Positions 1 to 9,608 of a stretch of DNA of 63,671 bases are shown piece after piece (within the stretch, counting starts at the first letter, position 1; each line of letters begins with the position of its first letter). A program made the translations under genes and the position numbers. Source of the DNA: Flavobacteriales bacterium. GTDB lineage: Bacteria; Bacteroidota; Bacteroidia; Flavobacteriales_C; GCA-002722245. The notes beneath the pieces are model-generated. The model did no database searches and had not been told where the DNA came from. It saw only the letters and a program-made list of their open reading frames with translations. Where the stretch lies: assembly GCA_002717515.1 (NCBI GenBank), contig PBEC01000019.1, positions 1 through 63,671 of the forward strand. Direction: 5' to 3'.

Positions 1-360
<360 letters not shown>

Positions 361-452
361 TTTTATCGATCGACATAAATTCGTATCTCTCTTCTTCTTT
401 TTTCGATATGTTTTTTTAAAATATTAAAATTCGCAAAAACGAATTGACAATT

Positions 453-560
453 TTTGGTGACTATTGCATAGGGGCCCACCTCTTTCCATTCCGAACAGAG
501 TAGTTAAGTCCTATCGCGCTGATGGTACTGGTTTTTCCGGGAGAGTAAGTCGTTGCCTAT
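453..560 (+). rRNA. rrf: 5S ribosomal RNA
   Basis: A 108-base block carries the conserved 5S features: CCACCTCTTTCCATTCCGAA, GAACAGAGTAGTTAAG, GATGGTACTGG and GGGAGAGTAAGTCG. The ends TTGGTGACT and GTCGTTGCCTA can form the terminal helix. It lies about 90 bases after the 23S, as in a standard rRNA operon, and is followed at once by a rho-independent terminator. Confidence 0.95.
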
Positions 561-564
561 CTTT

Positions 565-594
565 AAGCCCTGCAGTTCTTGTAGGGCTTTTTTT
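565..594 (+). terminator. rho-independent terminator of the rRNA operon
   Basis: AAGCCCTGCA and TGTAGGGCTT form a 10-bp stem (one G-U pair) around a TTCT loop, followed by a run of T. It sits directly after the 5S rRNA. It also separates the rRNA operon from the convergent recQ gene. Confidence 0.85.
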
Positions 595-619
595 ATGTCA
601 TCATTTCTGAGAACAATCA

Positions 620-2809
620 TTAATTGCCTAAATCACTCAAAAATTTAATTCTCATTAATCTTAATTCTTCTTCTTCATATTCACCCTCAAATTCTTCCAA
701 AGCCTCCTCTAATGAATCTGTTTCTGATTCTCGGAAATAGTCAAAAATTTCATCTTGTTGATCCTCATCTAAAATTTCATCCACAAAATAATCCAAATTG
801 ATTTTGGTGCCACTGAAAACTATTGCTTCTATTTCTTCAATGATTTCTGCAATTGATTTGCCCTTAGAATTAGCTATGTCCTCTAGGGGGACTTTTCGGT
901 CTATATTTTGAATGATATGAACTTTTAAAACGGATTTATTAGCTGTTGTTTTAACTACAAAATCGTTTGGTCGCTCAACGTTGTTATCTTCAACATATTT
1001 TTTAATCGTCTTAATGAATACTTTTCCATATTTTAATGCTTTGCCAAGACCTACACCAATTATATTTTTAAGTTCATTTTCGTTACACGGATAATTAATA
1101 GCCATATCCTCTAAGGATGGGTCTTGGAAAACTACGTATGGAGGGATGTTTTTTTCTTGAGCAACCTGCTTTCTTAAATCTTTCAAAATTTTAACTAAAG
1201 TTTCGTCAAAACCAGTTTGTTTATCCGAAGTGCTGTTTAAATGACTTGCTAGTTGATCATAATCATGATTTTGAGTTAAGGGATAACTGTGCGGGTTTTT
1301 CAAATAGTTTATACCTTTTTCAGAGCACTTTAATGTTCCATATGTATCAACATCTTTATCGATTAAACCGTTTACAATACATTGTCTAATTACTGCATCC
1401 CAAAACTTTTCATCTTTTGATAATCCTAAACCAAATCTTTGGTTTTTGTCTCCTTCGTATTCTATTATTTTTGCAGAACGAATTCCAGTAAGAAAGTTTG
1501 TTAAATATTTTGCGTGAAATTTATGTTTTTGATTTAAAGATTTCATCGTTGTCAATAGGTGAACTATAAATTTCTTTCCCTCAAATTTTTCTTTCGGATG
1601 TTTACAGTTGTCGCATTTTTTATTACAAAAACTTTCATTGTATTCTTCTCCAAAATACTTTAATAAGGTTTTTCTTCTACAAACCGCTGACTCTGAATAA
1701 GAAACCATTTCGTGAAGAAGTTGTTTTCCAATTTCTTGCTCTGATAACGGCTTTTTTATCAAAAATTTCTCTAATTTTTCAATGTCTTTGTAAGCATAGA
1801 AAGTAAGACAATGACCCTCACCTCCATCTCTTCCTGCTCTACCTGTTTCTTGATAATATCCTTCAATACTTTTTGGGATATCGTGATGAATAACAAATCG
1901 TATATCGGGTTTATCTATTCCCATTCCAAATGCTATTGTTGCAACAATAACATCGACATCTTCCATTAAAAATTTGTCTTGATGTTTTGCTCTGGTCTGA
2001 GCATCTAATCCGGCATGATATGGTAATGCCTTTATTTCGTTAACGTTTAGCAATTCTGAAATTTCCTCAACTTTTTTTCTACTTAAACAATAAATTACTC
2101 CAGATTTTCCTTCACGAGATTTAATGAATTGAATTACATCTTTTTCGACATTAAATTTAGGTCTTACTTCATAATACAAATTTTCTCGATTGAATGAATC
2201 TTTGAAAACTTTGGCATTGATCATTCCCAAATTTTTTTGAATATCCAATTGTACTTTCGGAGTAGCTGTTGCTGTAAGAGCTATGATTGGAACATTGTTT
2301 ATGTTTTCAATTATACTTCTTAATCTTCTATATTCTGGTCGAAAATCATGACCCCATTCAGAAATACAATGCGCTTCATCAACAGCAAAAAAGGAAATTT
2401 TGATGCTTTTTAAAAATTCAATATTATTTTGTTTTGTTAATGATTCAGGAGCTACGTATAGCAGTTTAGTTTTTCCTAGTCGAACATCCTCTTTAACGGA
2501 TTCGGATTCAGATTTACTCAAAGAAGAATTCAAATAGTGTGCAATTGAGTCATTTCCACAATGACCACGAATTGCATCTACTTGATTTTTCATTAATGCA
2601 ATTAATGGAGAAACAATTATGGCGGCACTTGAACACATGAGGGCAGGGAGCTGATAACATAGCGATTTCCCTCCTCCTGTTGGCATAATAACGAATGTAT
2701 GATTACCCGATAAAAGTGATTTTATTACCTCTTCTTGCTGCCCTTTAAATTGGGTAAATCCAAAGTATTTTTTAAGTGCTGAAGTTGCCGATTTCTCAAT
2801 AATCTCCAT
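620..2809 (-). CDS. recQ: ATP-dependent DNA helicase RecQ
   Basis: A 729-residue RecQ helicase, a 3'-5' DNA unwinding enzyme of recombination and fork repair. Walker A PTGGGKS is at residues 43-49 and the DEAH box at 144-147, followed by the RecQ-typical HCISEWGHDFRPEYRRL. The RecQ zinc cluster is visible as CRRKTLLKYFGEE...CNKKCDNC near residues 375-400. An HRDC-like domain follows at about 540-615. A C-terminal helical extension then ends in a very acidic tail (EEALEEFEGEYEEEE), so it is longer than the ~610-residue E. coli enzyme; such extensions are common in Bacteroidota. It is transcribed towards the rRNA operon and is divergent from kdsD. Confidence 0.95.
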   Translation of the reverse strand: MEIIEKSATSALKKYFGFTQFKGQQEEVIKSLLSGNHTFVIMPTGGGKSLCYQLPALMCSSAAIIVSPLIALMKNQVDAIRGHCGNDSIAHYLNSSLSKSESESVKEDVRLGKTKLLYVAPESLTKQNNIEFLKSIKISFFAVDEAHCISEWGHDFRPEYRRLRSIIENINNVPIIALTATATPKVQLDIQKNLGMINAKVFKDSFNRENLYYEVRPKFNVEKDVIQFIKSREGKSGVIYCLSRKKVEEISELLNVNEIKALPYHAGLDAQTRAKHQDKFLMEDVDVIVATIAFGMGIDKPDIRFVIHHDIPKSIEGYYQETGRAGRDGGEGHCLTFYAYKDIEKLEKFLIKKPLSEQEIGKQLLHEMVSYSESAVCRRKTLLKYFGEEYNESFCNKKCDNCKHPKEKFEGKKFIVHLLTTMKSLNQKHKFHAKYLTNFLTGIRSAKIIEYEGDKNQRFGLGLSKDEKFWDAVIRQCIVNGLIDKDVDTYGTLKCSEKGINYLKNPHSYPLTQNHDYDQLASHLNSTSDKQTGFDETLVKILKDLRKQVAQEKNIPPYVVFQDPSLEDMAINYPCNENELKNIIGVGLGKALKYGKVFIKTIKKYVEDNNVERPNDFVVKTTANKSVLKVHIIQNIDRKVPLEDIANSKGKSIAEIIEEIEAIVFSGTKINLDYFVDEILDEDQQDEIFDYFRESETDSLEEALEEFEGEYEEEELRLMRIKFLSDLGN

Positions 2810-2921
2810 TAGGTGCTATTAGTCGTTAATTTTCAATAATTTTGTGTAGGCTTAAACAAAAAGGTATATTTTAAGTTAAGGCCACTGTAGGGGTTAAACC
2901 TATTAAATACTAAAATACTTA

Positions 2922-2935
2922 TTAACAATTGTTAA
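2922..2935. repeat. perfect 14-bp palindrome over the kdsD start codon
   Basis: TTAACAATTGTTAA is its own reverse complement. It contains the in-frame stop TAA (2923-2925) and the TTG start codon (2929-2931) of kdsD. It lies in the 119-bp divergent gap between recQ and kdsD, so it could be an operator. That role is inference only. Confidence 0.5.
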
Positions 2936-3903
2936 CGGACAACGAAATATTAAATTCAGCCAAGCAAACAATCAGCATAGAAGTTGAAAGCTTAAATGGC
3001 TTAATTCCTCTTTTGAATGAGGATTTTATAAATGCTGTAAAAGCGATATATAATTGCAACGGCAGATTAATTGTAAGTGGAATAGGTAAAAGTGCTAATG
3101 TTGCTCATAAAATAGTAGCCACTTTGAACAGCACTGGGACTCCTGCTGTTTTTATGCATGCAGCTGATGCCATCCATGGTGATTTGGGAATTGTTTTGGA
3201 GGAGGATATTGTAATGCTTTTAAGCAACAGTGGTAAGAGCCCTGAAATAACTTCATTACTCCCGTTTATAAAATCAAGAGGGAATCGAATAATCGGTGTA
3301 GTTGGAAATTTAGAAAGTGATTTAGGACAAAAATCGGATTGGGTTTTAAATGCTAGTGTTGATCGTGAAGCATGCTCTAACAACCTCGCCCCAACAAGCA
3401 GTACTACAGCTCAAATGGCCTTAGGAGATGCTTTAGCCGTTGCTTTAATAAAAATGAGAGGATTTACATCTGTTGATTTTGCTAAATCTCATCCTGGTGG
3501 TTCCTTGGGGAAAAGGTTTTATTTAAAAATAGAGGATCTGGCAATAAAAAATGAAAAGCCTCAAGTTAGCTCAAATGTTGGTATAACTGAAGTTATATAT
3601 GAGATGTCGTCTAAGCGATTAGGAGCTACTGCGGTTGTAAAAGATAAAAAGGCGATCGGAATAATTACGGATGGAGATATTCGAAGAATGATTGAAAAGA
3701 CAAATGACATTTCAAATGTAAGAGCTGATGATATAATGGGAAAGAATCCAGTATCTTTGCCCAAAGGAACACTCTGTAGTGAAGCCATTAAAATTGTAAA
3801 TCAAAAAAATATCACTCAGATTCTGGTTGAGGATGAAGATGGGTCTTATTTTGGGATGATTCACCTTCATGATTTAATAAATGAGGGAATTAGTGATGAA
3901 TAG
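2929..3903 (+). CDS. kdsD: arabinose-5-phosphate isomerase (KpsF/GutQ family)
   Basis: A 324-residue sugar-phosphate isomerase: an N-terminal SIS domain (about 40-170) and a C-terminal CBS pair (about 205-324). It converts ribulose-5-phosphate to arabinose-5-phosphate, the first step to Kdo for lipopolysaccharide. The SIS core shows SGIGKSANVAHKI, HAADAIHGDLG and LLSNSGKSPEI, and the family segment SHPGGSLGKR joins the domains. The start is a TTG: an in-frame TAA lies two codons upstream (2923-2925), and the first in-frame ATG would cut into the SIS domain. It opens a tight operon with tatC (2 bases away) and lptB, and lptB exports the LPS that this pathway feeds. Confidence 0.9.
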   Translation: MLTDNEILNSAKQTISIEVESLNGLIPLLNEDFINAVKAIYNCNGRLIVSGIGKSANVAHKIVATLNSTGTPAVFMHAADAIHGDLGIVLEEDIVMLLSNSGKSPEITSLLPFIKSRGNRIIGVVGNLESDLGQKSDWVLNASVDREACSNNLAPTSSTTAQMALGDALAVALIKMRGFTSVDFAKSHPGGSLGKRFYLKIEDLAIKNEKPQVSSNVGITEVIYEMSSKRLGATAVVKDKKAIGIITDGDIRRMIEKTNDISNVRADDIMGKNPVSLPKGTLCSEAIKIVNQKNITQILVEDEDGSYFGMIHLHDLINEGISDE

Positions 3904-3905
3904 AA

Positions 3906-4754
3906 ATGACTGATACATCTAAGCAACAATCAAAAAGTAAACACAATCAGATGAGTTTTTTAGAGCATCTTGAGGTGTTGAGATGGATTTTTATGAGAAT
4001 TGTTGTTGTTCTTTTTGTTCTAGCTTGTGTGGTTTATATTTTTAGAGACTTTGTTTTTCAAGAGATTATAATGGCCTCAAAGGAAATGGATTTTTGGACG
4101 TATAAACAATTTTGTAATATGTCTCATTCTTTGAATAAAATTTGGCCAAGTTTCATTGATTCTGATGTAATGTGTTTTGAACCCATAAATCCTGAATTTG
4201 TTCCGGGTAAAGTTGCTGGGAAATTTGTTACGGCAATGTTGGTCGCATTTATTGGAGCTATAATTGTTGCTTTTCCATATATTTTGTGGGAATTTTGGAG
4301 GTTTTTAAAGCCTGCTCTTTATCCAAAAGAAAAAAGAAGTGCAAGAGGACTTGTTTTCTTCTGCTCACTATTATTTTCAGCAGGTATTCTTTTTGGTTAT
4401 TTTATAATAAATCCACTCAGTGTTCATTTCTTAATAGATTTTAACATGGGGTATCAGGTTTTAGACTATTATCCAATTAATAGTTTCATGGCCATTGTTG
4501 CATCAACAACATTAGCAGCAGGAGTAATGTTTGAGTTACCTGTGTTAATCTATTTTCTTTCAAAAGCAGGAATTATTACTCCAGAGGTAATGAAAAAATA
4601 CAGAAAGCACGCTTTTGTAGCTACTCTAATTTTGGCTGCAATTATCACTCCTCCTGATGTGATTAGTCAAATCATTGTATCAATACCTATAGTTATTCTT
4701 TACGAATTATCCATCTTCATTTCCAAATGGGTAAATAAAAGACGAAGTATATGA
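3906..4754 (+). CDS. tatC: Sec-independent protein translocase TatC
   Basis: A 282-residue polytopic membrane protein matching TatC, the receptor of the twin-arginine pathway that exports folded proteins. The N-terminal family motif is seen as [12 protein letters not shown] near residues 16-27. The segment [19 protein letters not shown], the cytoplasmic loop typical of TatC, is near residue 130. About six hydrophobic segments can be counted. The long first periplasmic loop (about 50-95), with two or three cysteines, is larger than in E. coli. No tatA/B gene is in the window. The stop overlaps the lptB start by 4 bases (ATGA), suggesting translational coupling. Confidence 0.93.
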   Translation: MTDTSKQQSKSKHNQMSFLEHLEVLRWIFMRIVVVLFVLACVVYIFRDFVFQEIIMASKEMDFWTYKQFCNMSHSLNKIWPSFIDSDVMCFEPINPEFVPGKVAGKFVTAMLVAFIGAIIVAFPYILWEFWRFLKPALYPKEKRSARGLVFFCSLLFSAGILFGYFIINPLSVHFLIDFNMGYQVLDYYPINSFMAIVASTTLAAGVMFELPVLIYFLSKAGIITPEVMKKYRKHAFVATLILAAIITPPDVISQIIVSIPIVILYELSIFISKWVNKRRSI

Positions 4755-5479
4755 AATTAAGTACCGACAATCTAGTTAAAATTTACAAGGGAAGACGAGT
4801 TGTTAACAATGTGTCTATTGAAGTAAATCAAGGAGAAATTGTGGGTTTACTTGGACCAAATGGAGCAGGTAAAACAACTTCATTTTATCAAATTGTAGGA
4901 TTCATTCAACCAGATGAAGGAGCTGTTTATTTAGACGATAAGAATATTACTAAAGTTCCTATGTACAAGAGGGCTCAATTAGGTATTGCATATCTTCCTC
5001 AAGAAGTTTCAGTTTTTAGGAAATTGACAGTTGAAGATAATTTGAAAGCGATTTTGGAAATGACTAATCTTTCAAAGAAAGAACAAGAAAATAAATTGGA
5101 GAGTTTATTAAATGAATTTGGCTTACAGCATGTGAGAAATAATCTTGGTGAAGTTTTATCTGGAGGAGAAAAAAGAAGAATAGAAATAGCGAGATGTCTC
5201 ACCGTTGATCCGAAATTTATTTTACTTGATGAACCTTTTGCAGGAGTTGATCCAATTGCTGTAGAAGATATTCAAGATATTGTTTCCAAATTGAAAAAAA
5301 AGAACATAGGAATTTTAATTACCGATCATAATGTTCAGGAAACCTTACACATTGTTGATAGAGCTAATTTATTATTTGAGGGTAGTATTCTTAAAACAGG
5401 AACAGCCGAGGAACTCGCAGCTGATGAGCAGGTAAGAAGAGTTTATTTGGGACAAAATTTCAAATTAAGGAAAGCGTAG
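4751..5479 (+). CDS. lptB: LPS export ABC transporter ATP-binding protein LptB
   Basis: A 242-residue ABC ATPase matching LptB, which powers extraction of LPS from the inner membrane through LptFG. Walker A GPNGAGKT is at 35-42, the signature LSGGEKRR begins at 136, and Walker [14 protein letters not shown] begins at 156. DHNVQETL follows with the switch histidine. The family hallmark [16 protein letters not shown] supports LptB over other ABC ATPases. It is the last gene of kdsD-tatC-lptB. Its 3' end overlaps the convergent SGNH-like gene by 15 bases, with no terminator visible between them. Confidence 0.94.
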   Translation: MKLSTDNLVKIYKGRRVVNNVSIEVNQGEIVGLLGPNGAGKTTSFYQIVGFIQPDEGAVYLDDKNITKVPMYKRAQLGIAYLPQEVSVFRKLTVEDNLKAILEMTNLSKKEQENKLESLLNEFGLQHVRNNLGEVLSGGEKRRIEIARCLTVDPKFILLDEPFAGVDPIAVEDIQDIVSKLKKKNIGILITDHNVQETLHIVDRANLLFEGSILKTGTAEELAADEQVRRVYLGQNFKLRKA

Positions 5480-6337
5480 TAAGGTTCTTTTAAAGTCTTC
5501 ACAAAATTTATAAGTCAGTATTTTCATTTCATTCGGATTAATGTGAATATGATCTTGAAAGCTTGCACTATTAGTAAAAAAGTTTGAATAATTAAAGATG
5601 TTATCGCAATTAACTTCTTTTATGAAAGAATTAAAGTTTTGAAAAGACAAATTTGGAGGAATAACAAGAGTAAGTTTGTTATTGGTCTTTAATTTTATAA
5701 TTATATCGTTAAGAACAGTTATTTTTTTTTGTGAAAAAATCATCTTTTCAGGAGCGTAAAATTCATTTATGTTGTTAAAATCTTTCTGAAACTTAACGTT
5801 TCCAAATTCATTAAATGGCACTTTATTTTTTCCTCCAAAAATAAATTTCCAGTGTTCCGCATTGAATTTGAAAATATTATTCCATCCAAAATATTTTATT
5901 TTTTTGAATTCATTCGTTGAAAGAATATCATCAAATTGATGTTGTCTGGAAAAAGGTAGAAACAAATCAGTTGAATTAATTTTAGATTTCTGATTTTTTA
6001 AAAATTCGAAAGGATTTATTACCCAAACTATATGTTTATTTTTATGTCTTTTACTGAAAGCATAAAGGTGAAATATTTCATCAAAATAGATGCCTTCTAA
6101 ACCATAATTGAAACAGGATTTTTTTAGTTTGGTTTGAATTACTTCGGCATCGAAGCTCATAAAGGAGGTTGAATTTCCCCAAAAGCTTATTTCAGTTGAA
6201 TCTTTTAGTGACTTTTCAATTTTAAAAAAGTTTGATCCAAATGAATTGTCTTTAATTTTTTTATTTAAATAGTCTCTTAGAGGGTTTCCTGAGTATAAAA
6301 TCAATACAATAATTAATATTTTGAAACGAAATCTCAT
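5465..6337 (-). CDS. SGNH-hydrolase-like protein, partner of MBOAT acyltransferase
   Basis: A 290-residue protein with one N-terminal hydrophobic segment (residues 5-16) that should anchor it or act as signal peptide. I do not recognise a named family with certainty. The pattern fits SGNH/DltD/AlgX-like proteins: GNS at 54-56 in the place of the nucleophile block, and D262-H263-I264-H265 followed by INPNE, like the DxxH block V. Proteins of this kind often work beside an MBOAT to complete O-acylation of an envelope polymer. The MBOAT gene is directly upstream with a one-base overlap (TAATG). The substrate is unknown. It is AT-rich and lysine-rich, as are its neighbours. Confidence 0.6.
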   Translation of the reverse strand: MRFRFKILIIVLILYSGNPLRDYLNKKIKDNSFGSNFFKIEKSLKDSTEISFWGNSTSFMSFDAEVIQTKLKKSCFNYGLEGIYFDEIFHLYAFSKRHKNKHIVWVINPFEFLKNQKSKINSTDLFLPFSRQHQFDDILSTNEFKKIKYFGWNNIFKFNAEHWKFIFGGKNKVPFNEFGNVKFQKDFNNINEFYAPEKMIFSQKKITVLNDIIIKLKTNNKLTLVIPPNLSFQNFNSFIKEVNCDNIFNYSNFFTNSASFQDHIHINPNEMKILTYKFCEDFKRTLLRFP

Positions 6338-7668
6338 TAGAATTGAAAATAAATGAAAGGAGTCGAATTATCATAACCGAGCAAACCAAGAACTAAAAAA
6401 AGAAAGATTGATTTGTAAAATGGATTCAATCGATTAATTTTTTTTGAGAAAAGGCACCACATTAAAATACCAACTGTAAGAATGTAAAAATCAAAATAAG
6501 TTATATTTAAACTTGTGTTGTTATATTGGCAAATACTGGATAAATTATTCATGAAATCTTGTTTTAAGACATAAGTATGATCTGCCAAGAATTGAATAAG
6601 GTTGTCAAGTTTGAAGTTAAGTTTTAAAATGTTTGTTATGTCTCCCGATTTCGATACTCTAAAGGGAATCCAACTTAAATAAATCATAGAAAAAGTAATG
6701 ATCCATTTTACCAATTTTGGCAATTTTATTTTTTGGATTAGATATTTATCAAAAAATAAAAAAAGTAAACAAATCAAACCCCAAATAAGAAAGTGTGTTT
6801 CTATCCCGTGCCAAATACTGGATAGAAAAAACACAATAACTGCTGCAACCCAAAAAGGATAATAGGATACTATCGGAATAAATACATAAGATTTAAACCA
6901 CTTGTGTAGTGTTGTATGCCATTTTTTCCAAAAATCAGATAAAGATGTTGATCTGTAGGGTGATGTAAAGTTTTTACTCAGAGAAATTCCCAGTATTTTT
7001 GCAATCCCCATTGCAATAAAACAATAGCCTGAAAAGTCAAAGAGGATTTGAAAAGTAAACAATAAGTTTGCAAAAAGTAGAAACCAGCCATCATAACTTG
7101 TGATTTCGTCATAAAAGGAGGAAACAATTAATCCGCATCTATTCGCAATAACAAATTTGAAAACTAGACCTTTTAACATTAGAGACATTCCAGAAAAAAC
7201 ATTTTTCTTTTGAATGGGTGCTAAATTGTTCATTTGTGCCCCCAGATGGTTGAAGGATTCAATAGGTCCGGCAATTAGTTGGGGAAAAAAAGACATATAA
7301 TTTGCAAAGTCAATAAGTTGAATTTTTTGTTTTTTTGAATAGTCAAAAACAAAACTTAGTCCTTGAAAAGTAAAGAAGGAAACTCCAATTGGTAAAAGAA
7401 AGGAAGAATCTTCAAATTTAAAACTGAAAAGAATTAAAATATTAATGATTACTGCAATCCAGGTTTTGTATTTTAACCTAGAGAAGGTGATCCAAAAATT
7501 GAAAAATATTGAAAAAATCAGAGTTAAAAAGAGGGTAAAAGAAATTGATCCATAAAAAGTCAAACTGGCTAAGAGAATCCAAAACTTTTTTGCTTTAGGG
7601 GGTAAAGATTGGTATACAATTAAAACGCCCAGAACAAACAGTAAATAATTTATGGAAATAATATCCAT
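6337..7668 (-). CDS. MBOAT family membrane-bound O-acyltransferase (DltB/AlgI-like)
   Basis: A 443-residue polytopic protein of the MBOAT family, which moves acyl groups across or onto envelope molecules. Family marks are FFPQLIAGPIE (about 127-137), the conserved SLSDFWKKWHTTLHKWF (242-258) with H251, and the catalytic-type histidine H287 in SIWHGIETHF. Its start codon (7666-7668) lies two sense bases after the pssA stop (TAA TTT ATG) and inside the 5' arm of a perfect 21-bp hairpin. Translation is therefore probably coupled to pssA. The downstream SGNH-like gene overlaps by one base. The acylated substrate is not shown by the sequence. Confidence 0.88.
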   Translation of the reverse strand: MDIISINYLLFVLGVLIVYQSLPPKAKKFWILLASLTFYGSISFTLFLTLIFSIFFNFWITFSRLKYKTWIAVIINILILFSFKFEDSSFLLPIGVSFFTFQGLSFVFDYSKKQKIQLIDFANYMSFFPQLIAGPIESFNHLGAQMNNLAPIQKKNVFSGMSLMLKGLVFKFVIANRCGLIVSSFYDEITSYDGWFLLFANLLFTFQILFDFSGYCFIAMGIAKILGISLSKNFTSPYRSTSLSDFWKKWHTTLHKWFKSYVFIPIVSYYPFWVAAVIVFFLSSIWHGIETHFLIWGLICLLFLFFDKYLIQKIKLPKLVKWIITFSMIYLSWIPFRVSKSGDITNILKLNFKLDNLIQFLADHTYVLKQDFMNNLSSICQYNNTSLNITYFDFYILTVGILMWCLFSKKINRLNPFYKSIFLFLVLGLLGYDNSTPFIYFQF

Positions 7669-7684
7669 AAATTATTTACTGTTT
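7636..7684 (-). promoter_or_regulatory. perfect 21-bp inverted repeat hiding the MBOAT start codon
   Basis: The arms at 7636-7656 and 7664-7684 are exact reverse complements (21 of 21), separated by the 7-base AATAATA loop. In the minus-strand transcript the 5' arm holds the last sense codons and stop of pssA plus the ATG of the MBOAT gene; the 3' arm is MBOAT codons 4-10. The helix would pair the start codon. There is no T-run after it, so it does not look like a terminator. A ribosome finishing pssA would open the helix, giving strict translational coupling. This role is inference; stability was not computed. Confidence 0.7.
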
Positions 7685-8400
7685 ATTATGTTTTCTAAAA
7701 GACTTAGCAAGATATATAGGCTTAAAATTATTGGTATTGCCAGGTATTTTAGGATTATAACTGTGGTAACCCCAGTGAATAGGAGTGCATATCGAAATTT
7801 ATTTTCATTGAGACTAAAGCCTTTAAATTTCAATGCCAATAAAGGCAATTCTGCAATAAGCAAATAAGAGAAAAATAAAGTAAAACTAATAATTAAGGGT
7901 TTGTTCAAAGTCAACTTATAGGCCCATTCATCTGGATTTTCGTTAATCCAAATTAAAGGTATTGTTAGAAAGAAAAGAGTGCAGGCAGGTGTTGGTAGGC
8001 CTATAAATGAATTAGACTGTCTCTTGTCTATATTGAATTTGGCGAGTCTGAAACCTGAAAAAACGGTTAGTATAAAGCCCACCATAGGTATCCAGTTTTG
8101 ATTACTTATTTCAGAAAGGTAACTTTCATTGCAATCAATTGGTTCAAGAAGTGCCTTGTAAATAATTACTCCAGGAACGAAGCCAAAAGATATCATATCT
8201 GCTAGAGAATCCAATTGTTTTCCAAGTTCTGATTGAACATTCAATAGTCGAGCTAAAAATCCATCGAAAAAGTCAGCTGTAGCAGAAATAAAAATCAAAA
8301 CAACTCCTAAATAATAATCATTTTCTAAAAATGCTAGAACTGAGAAACAACCGCAAAATAAGTTTAATGCAGTTAATGAATTTGGAATAATTGATTTCAA
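7672..8400 (-). CDS. pssA: CDP-diacylglycerol--serine O-phosphatidyltransferase
   Basis: A 242-residue multi-pass membrane enzyme that makes phosphatidylserine, the precursor of phosphatidylethanolamine, from CDP-diacylglycerol and serine. The CDP-alcohol phosphotransferase motif is complete: D46-G47, A50-R51, G60, D64 and D68 in the stretch DGFLARLLNVQSELGKQLDS plus LAD. Length and the N-terminal IPNSLTALNLFCG fit the PssA type. It is first gene of pssA-MBOAT-SGNH. A TATATTTG sequence on the minus strand (8427-8420) could be its -7 box, but no well-spaced -33 TTG is seen. Confidence 0.92.
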   Translation of the reverse strand: MKSIIPNSLTALNLFCGCFSVLAFLENDYYLGVVLIFISATADFFDGFLARLLNVQSELGKQLDSLADMISFGFVPGVIIYKALLEPIDCNESYLSEISNQNWIPMVGFILTVFSGFRLAKFNIDKRQSNSFIGLPTPACTLFFLTIPLIWINENPDEWAYKLTLNKPLIISFTLFFSYLLIAELPLLALKFKGFSLNENKFRYALLFTGVTTVIILKYLAIPIILSLYILLSLLENIINSK

Positions 8401-8540
8401 AACGTATTAATTTTCGAAACAAATATACTTAAGATTTAAGCAACCATCACAGTGTAATTTTCGACAAGCAATAGAGTAATAAAAATTCCGTTATGAAGCT
8501 AATATCTTATTGTGTATTTTTGACTTTCTAAATAGATAAA

Positions 8541-9608
8541 ATGGCGTGTAGACCCAAAATAATATTTATTGTATTCTTTTACTTTTCTCTTTCGGGTTAT
8601 GGTCAAGTTAAATACAGTAATGAATTCTTGAATATTGGTGTAGGCGTAAGGTCAGCAGGAATGGGAAATGCTGTTGTTGCCGGAACTAAAGACGTTACTG
8701 CAGGATATTGGAATCCTGCAGCACTATTGAAATTGGAGAATAATCTGGAAATTGGTTATCAACACAGTGAACTTTTTGCGGGTGTTGCCAATTATGATTA
8801 TGGTGGTATAGGCTTTAAAATTGATGATAACTCCTCTGCTGGCTTTTCGTTCATTCGTTCAGGTGTTGACGATATTCCTGATACCAGAAGTTTGATGGAT
8901 GCAAATGGAGACATAAACTACGATAGAATAAGAAGTTTTTCGAGTGTAGATAATGCATTTATTTTCCATTATGCAAGAAAAGTTGGACCTCCTCCTTTAT
9001 CTGTAGGTGGAAGTGTCAAAATAGTCAGACGGCAAGTGGGTAATTTTGCAAATGCAGTGGGGTTTGGCTTGGATCTTTCGGCATTATATAGCCTAGAAAA
9101 GGTAAAACTAGGACTTAGTTTAAGAGATATATCGGGTACGTGGAATGCCTGGAATTTTAACAAGGATGAATTAGAGGAAATATTTACTCTTACAAATAAC
9201 GAAATTCCTGAAAATTCTATAGAGATAACTGTTCCTCAAATGGTAATAGGGGCTGGATATGAATACAATATTAATGAAAAGTTCAAGATTTATCCAGAGC
9301 TTAATTTTTCTGTAACTTTTGATGGTAATCGTAACACTCTCATTCAGTCGAATTTTGCGAGCGTTGATCCTCGAATGGGCGTTGAGGCTAGTTATCAGAA
9401 TATTCTTTTCCTGCGAGCTGGAATAAATGGTTTTCAGAAAGTCGCAACGATTGACGATTCAGAGAAATGGTACAGCAGTCCAAGTCTTGGTGTAGGCATA
9501 CATTTTGAAAAAGTTGCAATAGATTATGCACTCACAAATGTTGGTGGAAGTACAGGTTTTTATACGAACTCATTTTTCATCCGTTTTGGAATTAATAAGA
9601 GAAAATGA
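8541..9608 (+). CDS. PorV/PorQ family outer-membrane protein (PorV2-like)
   Basis: A 355-residue outer-membrane beta-barrel protein of the PorV family. Residues 1-22 form a signal peptide ending SGYGQ. The family signature follows: RSAGMGNAVVAGTKDVTAGYW then NPAALLKLENN. The rest alternates like a FadL/PorV barrel and ends in a typical barrel strand (FFIRFGINKRK). PorV proteins bind the sorting domains of T9SS cargo and pass cargo to the sortase PorU. Here the next gene, overlapping by 4 bases, encodes a PorU-like C25 protease, so the two probably act together. Whether this is the main PorV or a second PorV2-type copy cannot be settled from the window; the giant partner favours the second. 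Confidence 0.8.
   Translation: MACRPKIIFIVFFYFSLSGYGQVKYSNEFLNIGVGVRSAGMGNAVVAGTKDVTAGYWNPAALLKLENNLEIGYQHSELFAGVANYDYGGIGFKIDDNSSAGFSFIRSGVDDIPDTRSLMDANGDINYDRIRSFSSVDNAFIFHYARKVGPPPLSVGGSVKIVRRQVGNFANAVGFGLDLSALYSLEKVKLGLSLRDISGTWNAWNFNKDELEEIFTLTNNEIPENSIEITVPQMVIGAGYEYNINEKFKIYPELNFSVTFDGNRNTLIQSNFASVDPRMGVEASYQNILFLRAGINGFQKVATIDDSEKWYSSPSLGVGIHFEKVAIDYALTNVGGSTGFYTNSFFIRFGINKRK

Noticed and set aside
7652-7867. 71-codon plus-strand frame starting MEIISINYLLF, nearly the MBOAT N-terminus
   Set aside because: It is a by-product of the perfect inverted repeat at 7636-7684 and otherwise antisense to pssA; not a gene or a duplication.
8515-8522. TATTTTTG as promoter of the PorV-like gene, and similar lone TAnnTTTG hits at 2837, 8420, 26519, 36571, 36596, 43692 and 54481
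   Set aside because: In AT-rich DNA this motif is expected about once per kilobase per strand. Without a -33 TTG at 17-23 bases I do not list these as promoters; they are mentioned only beside genes where relevant.
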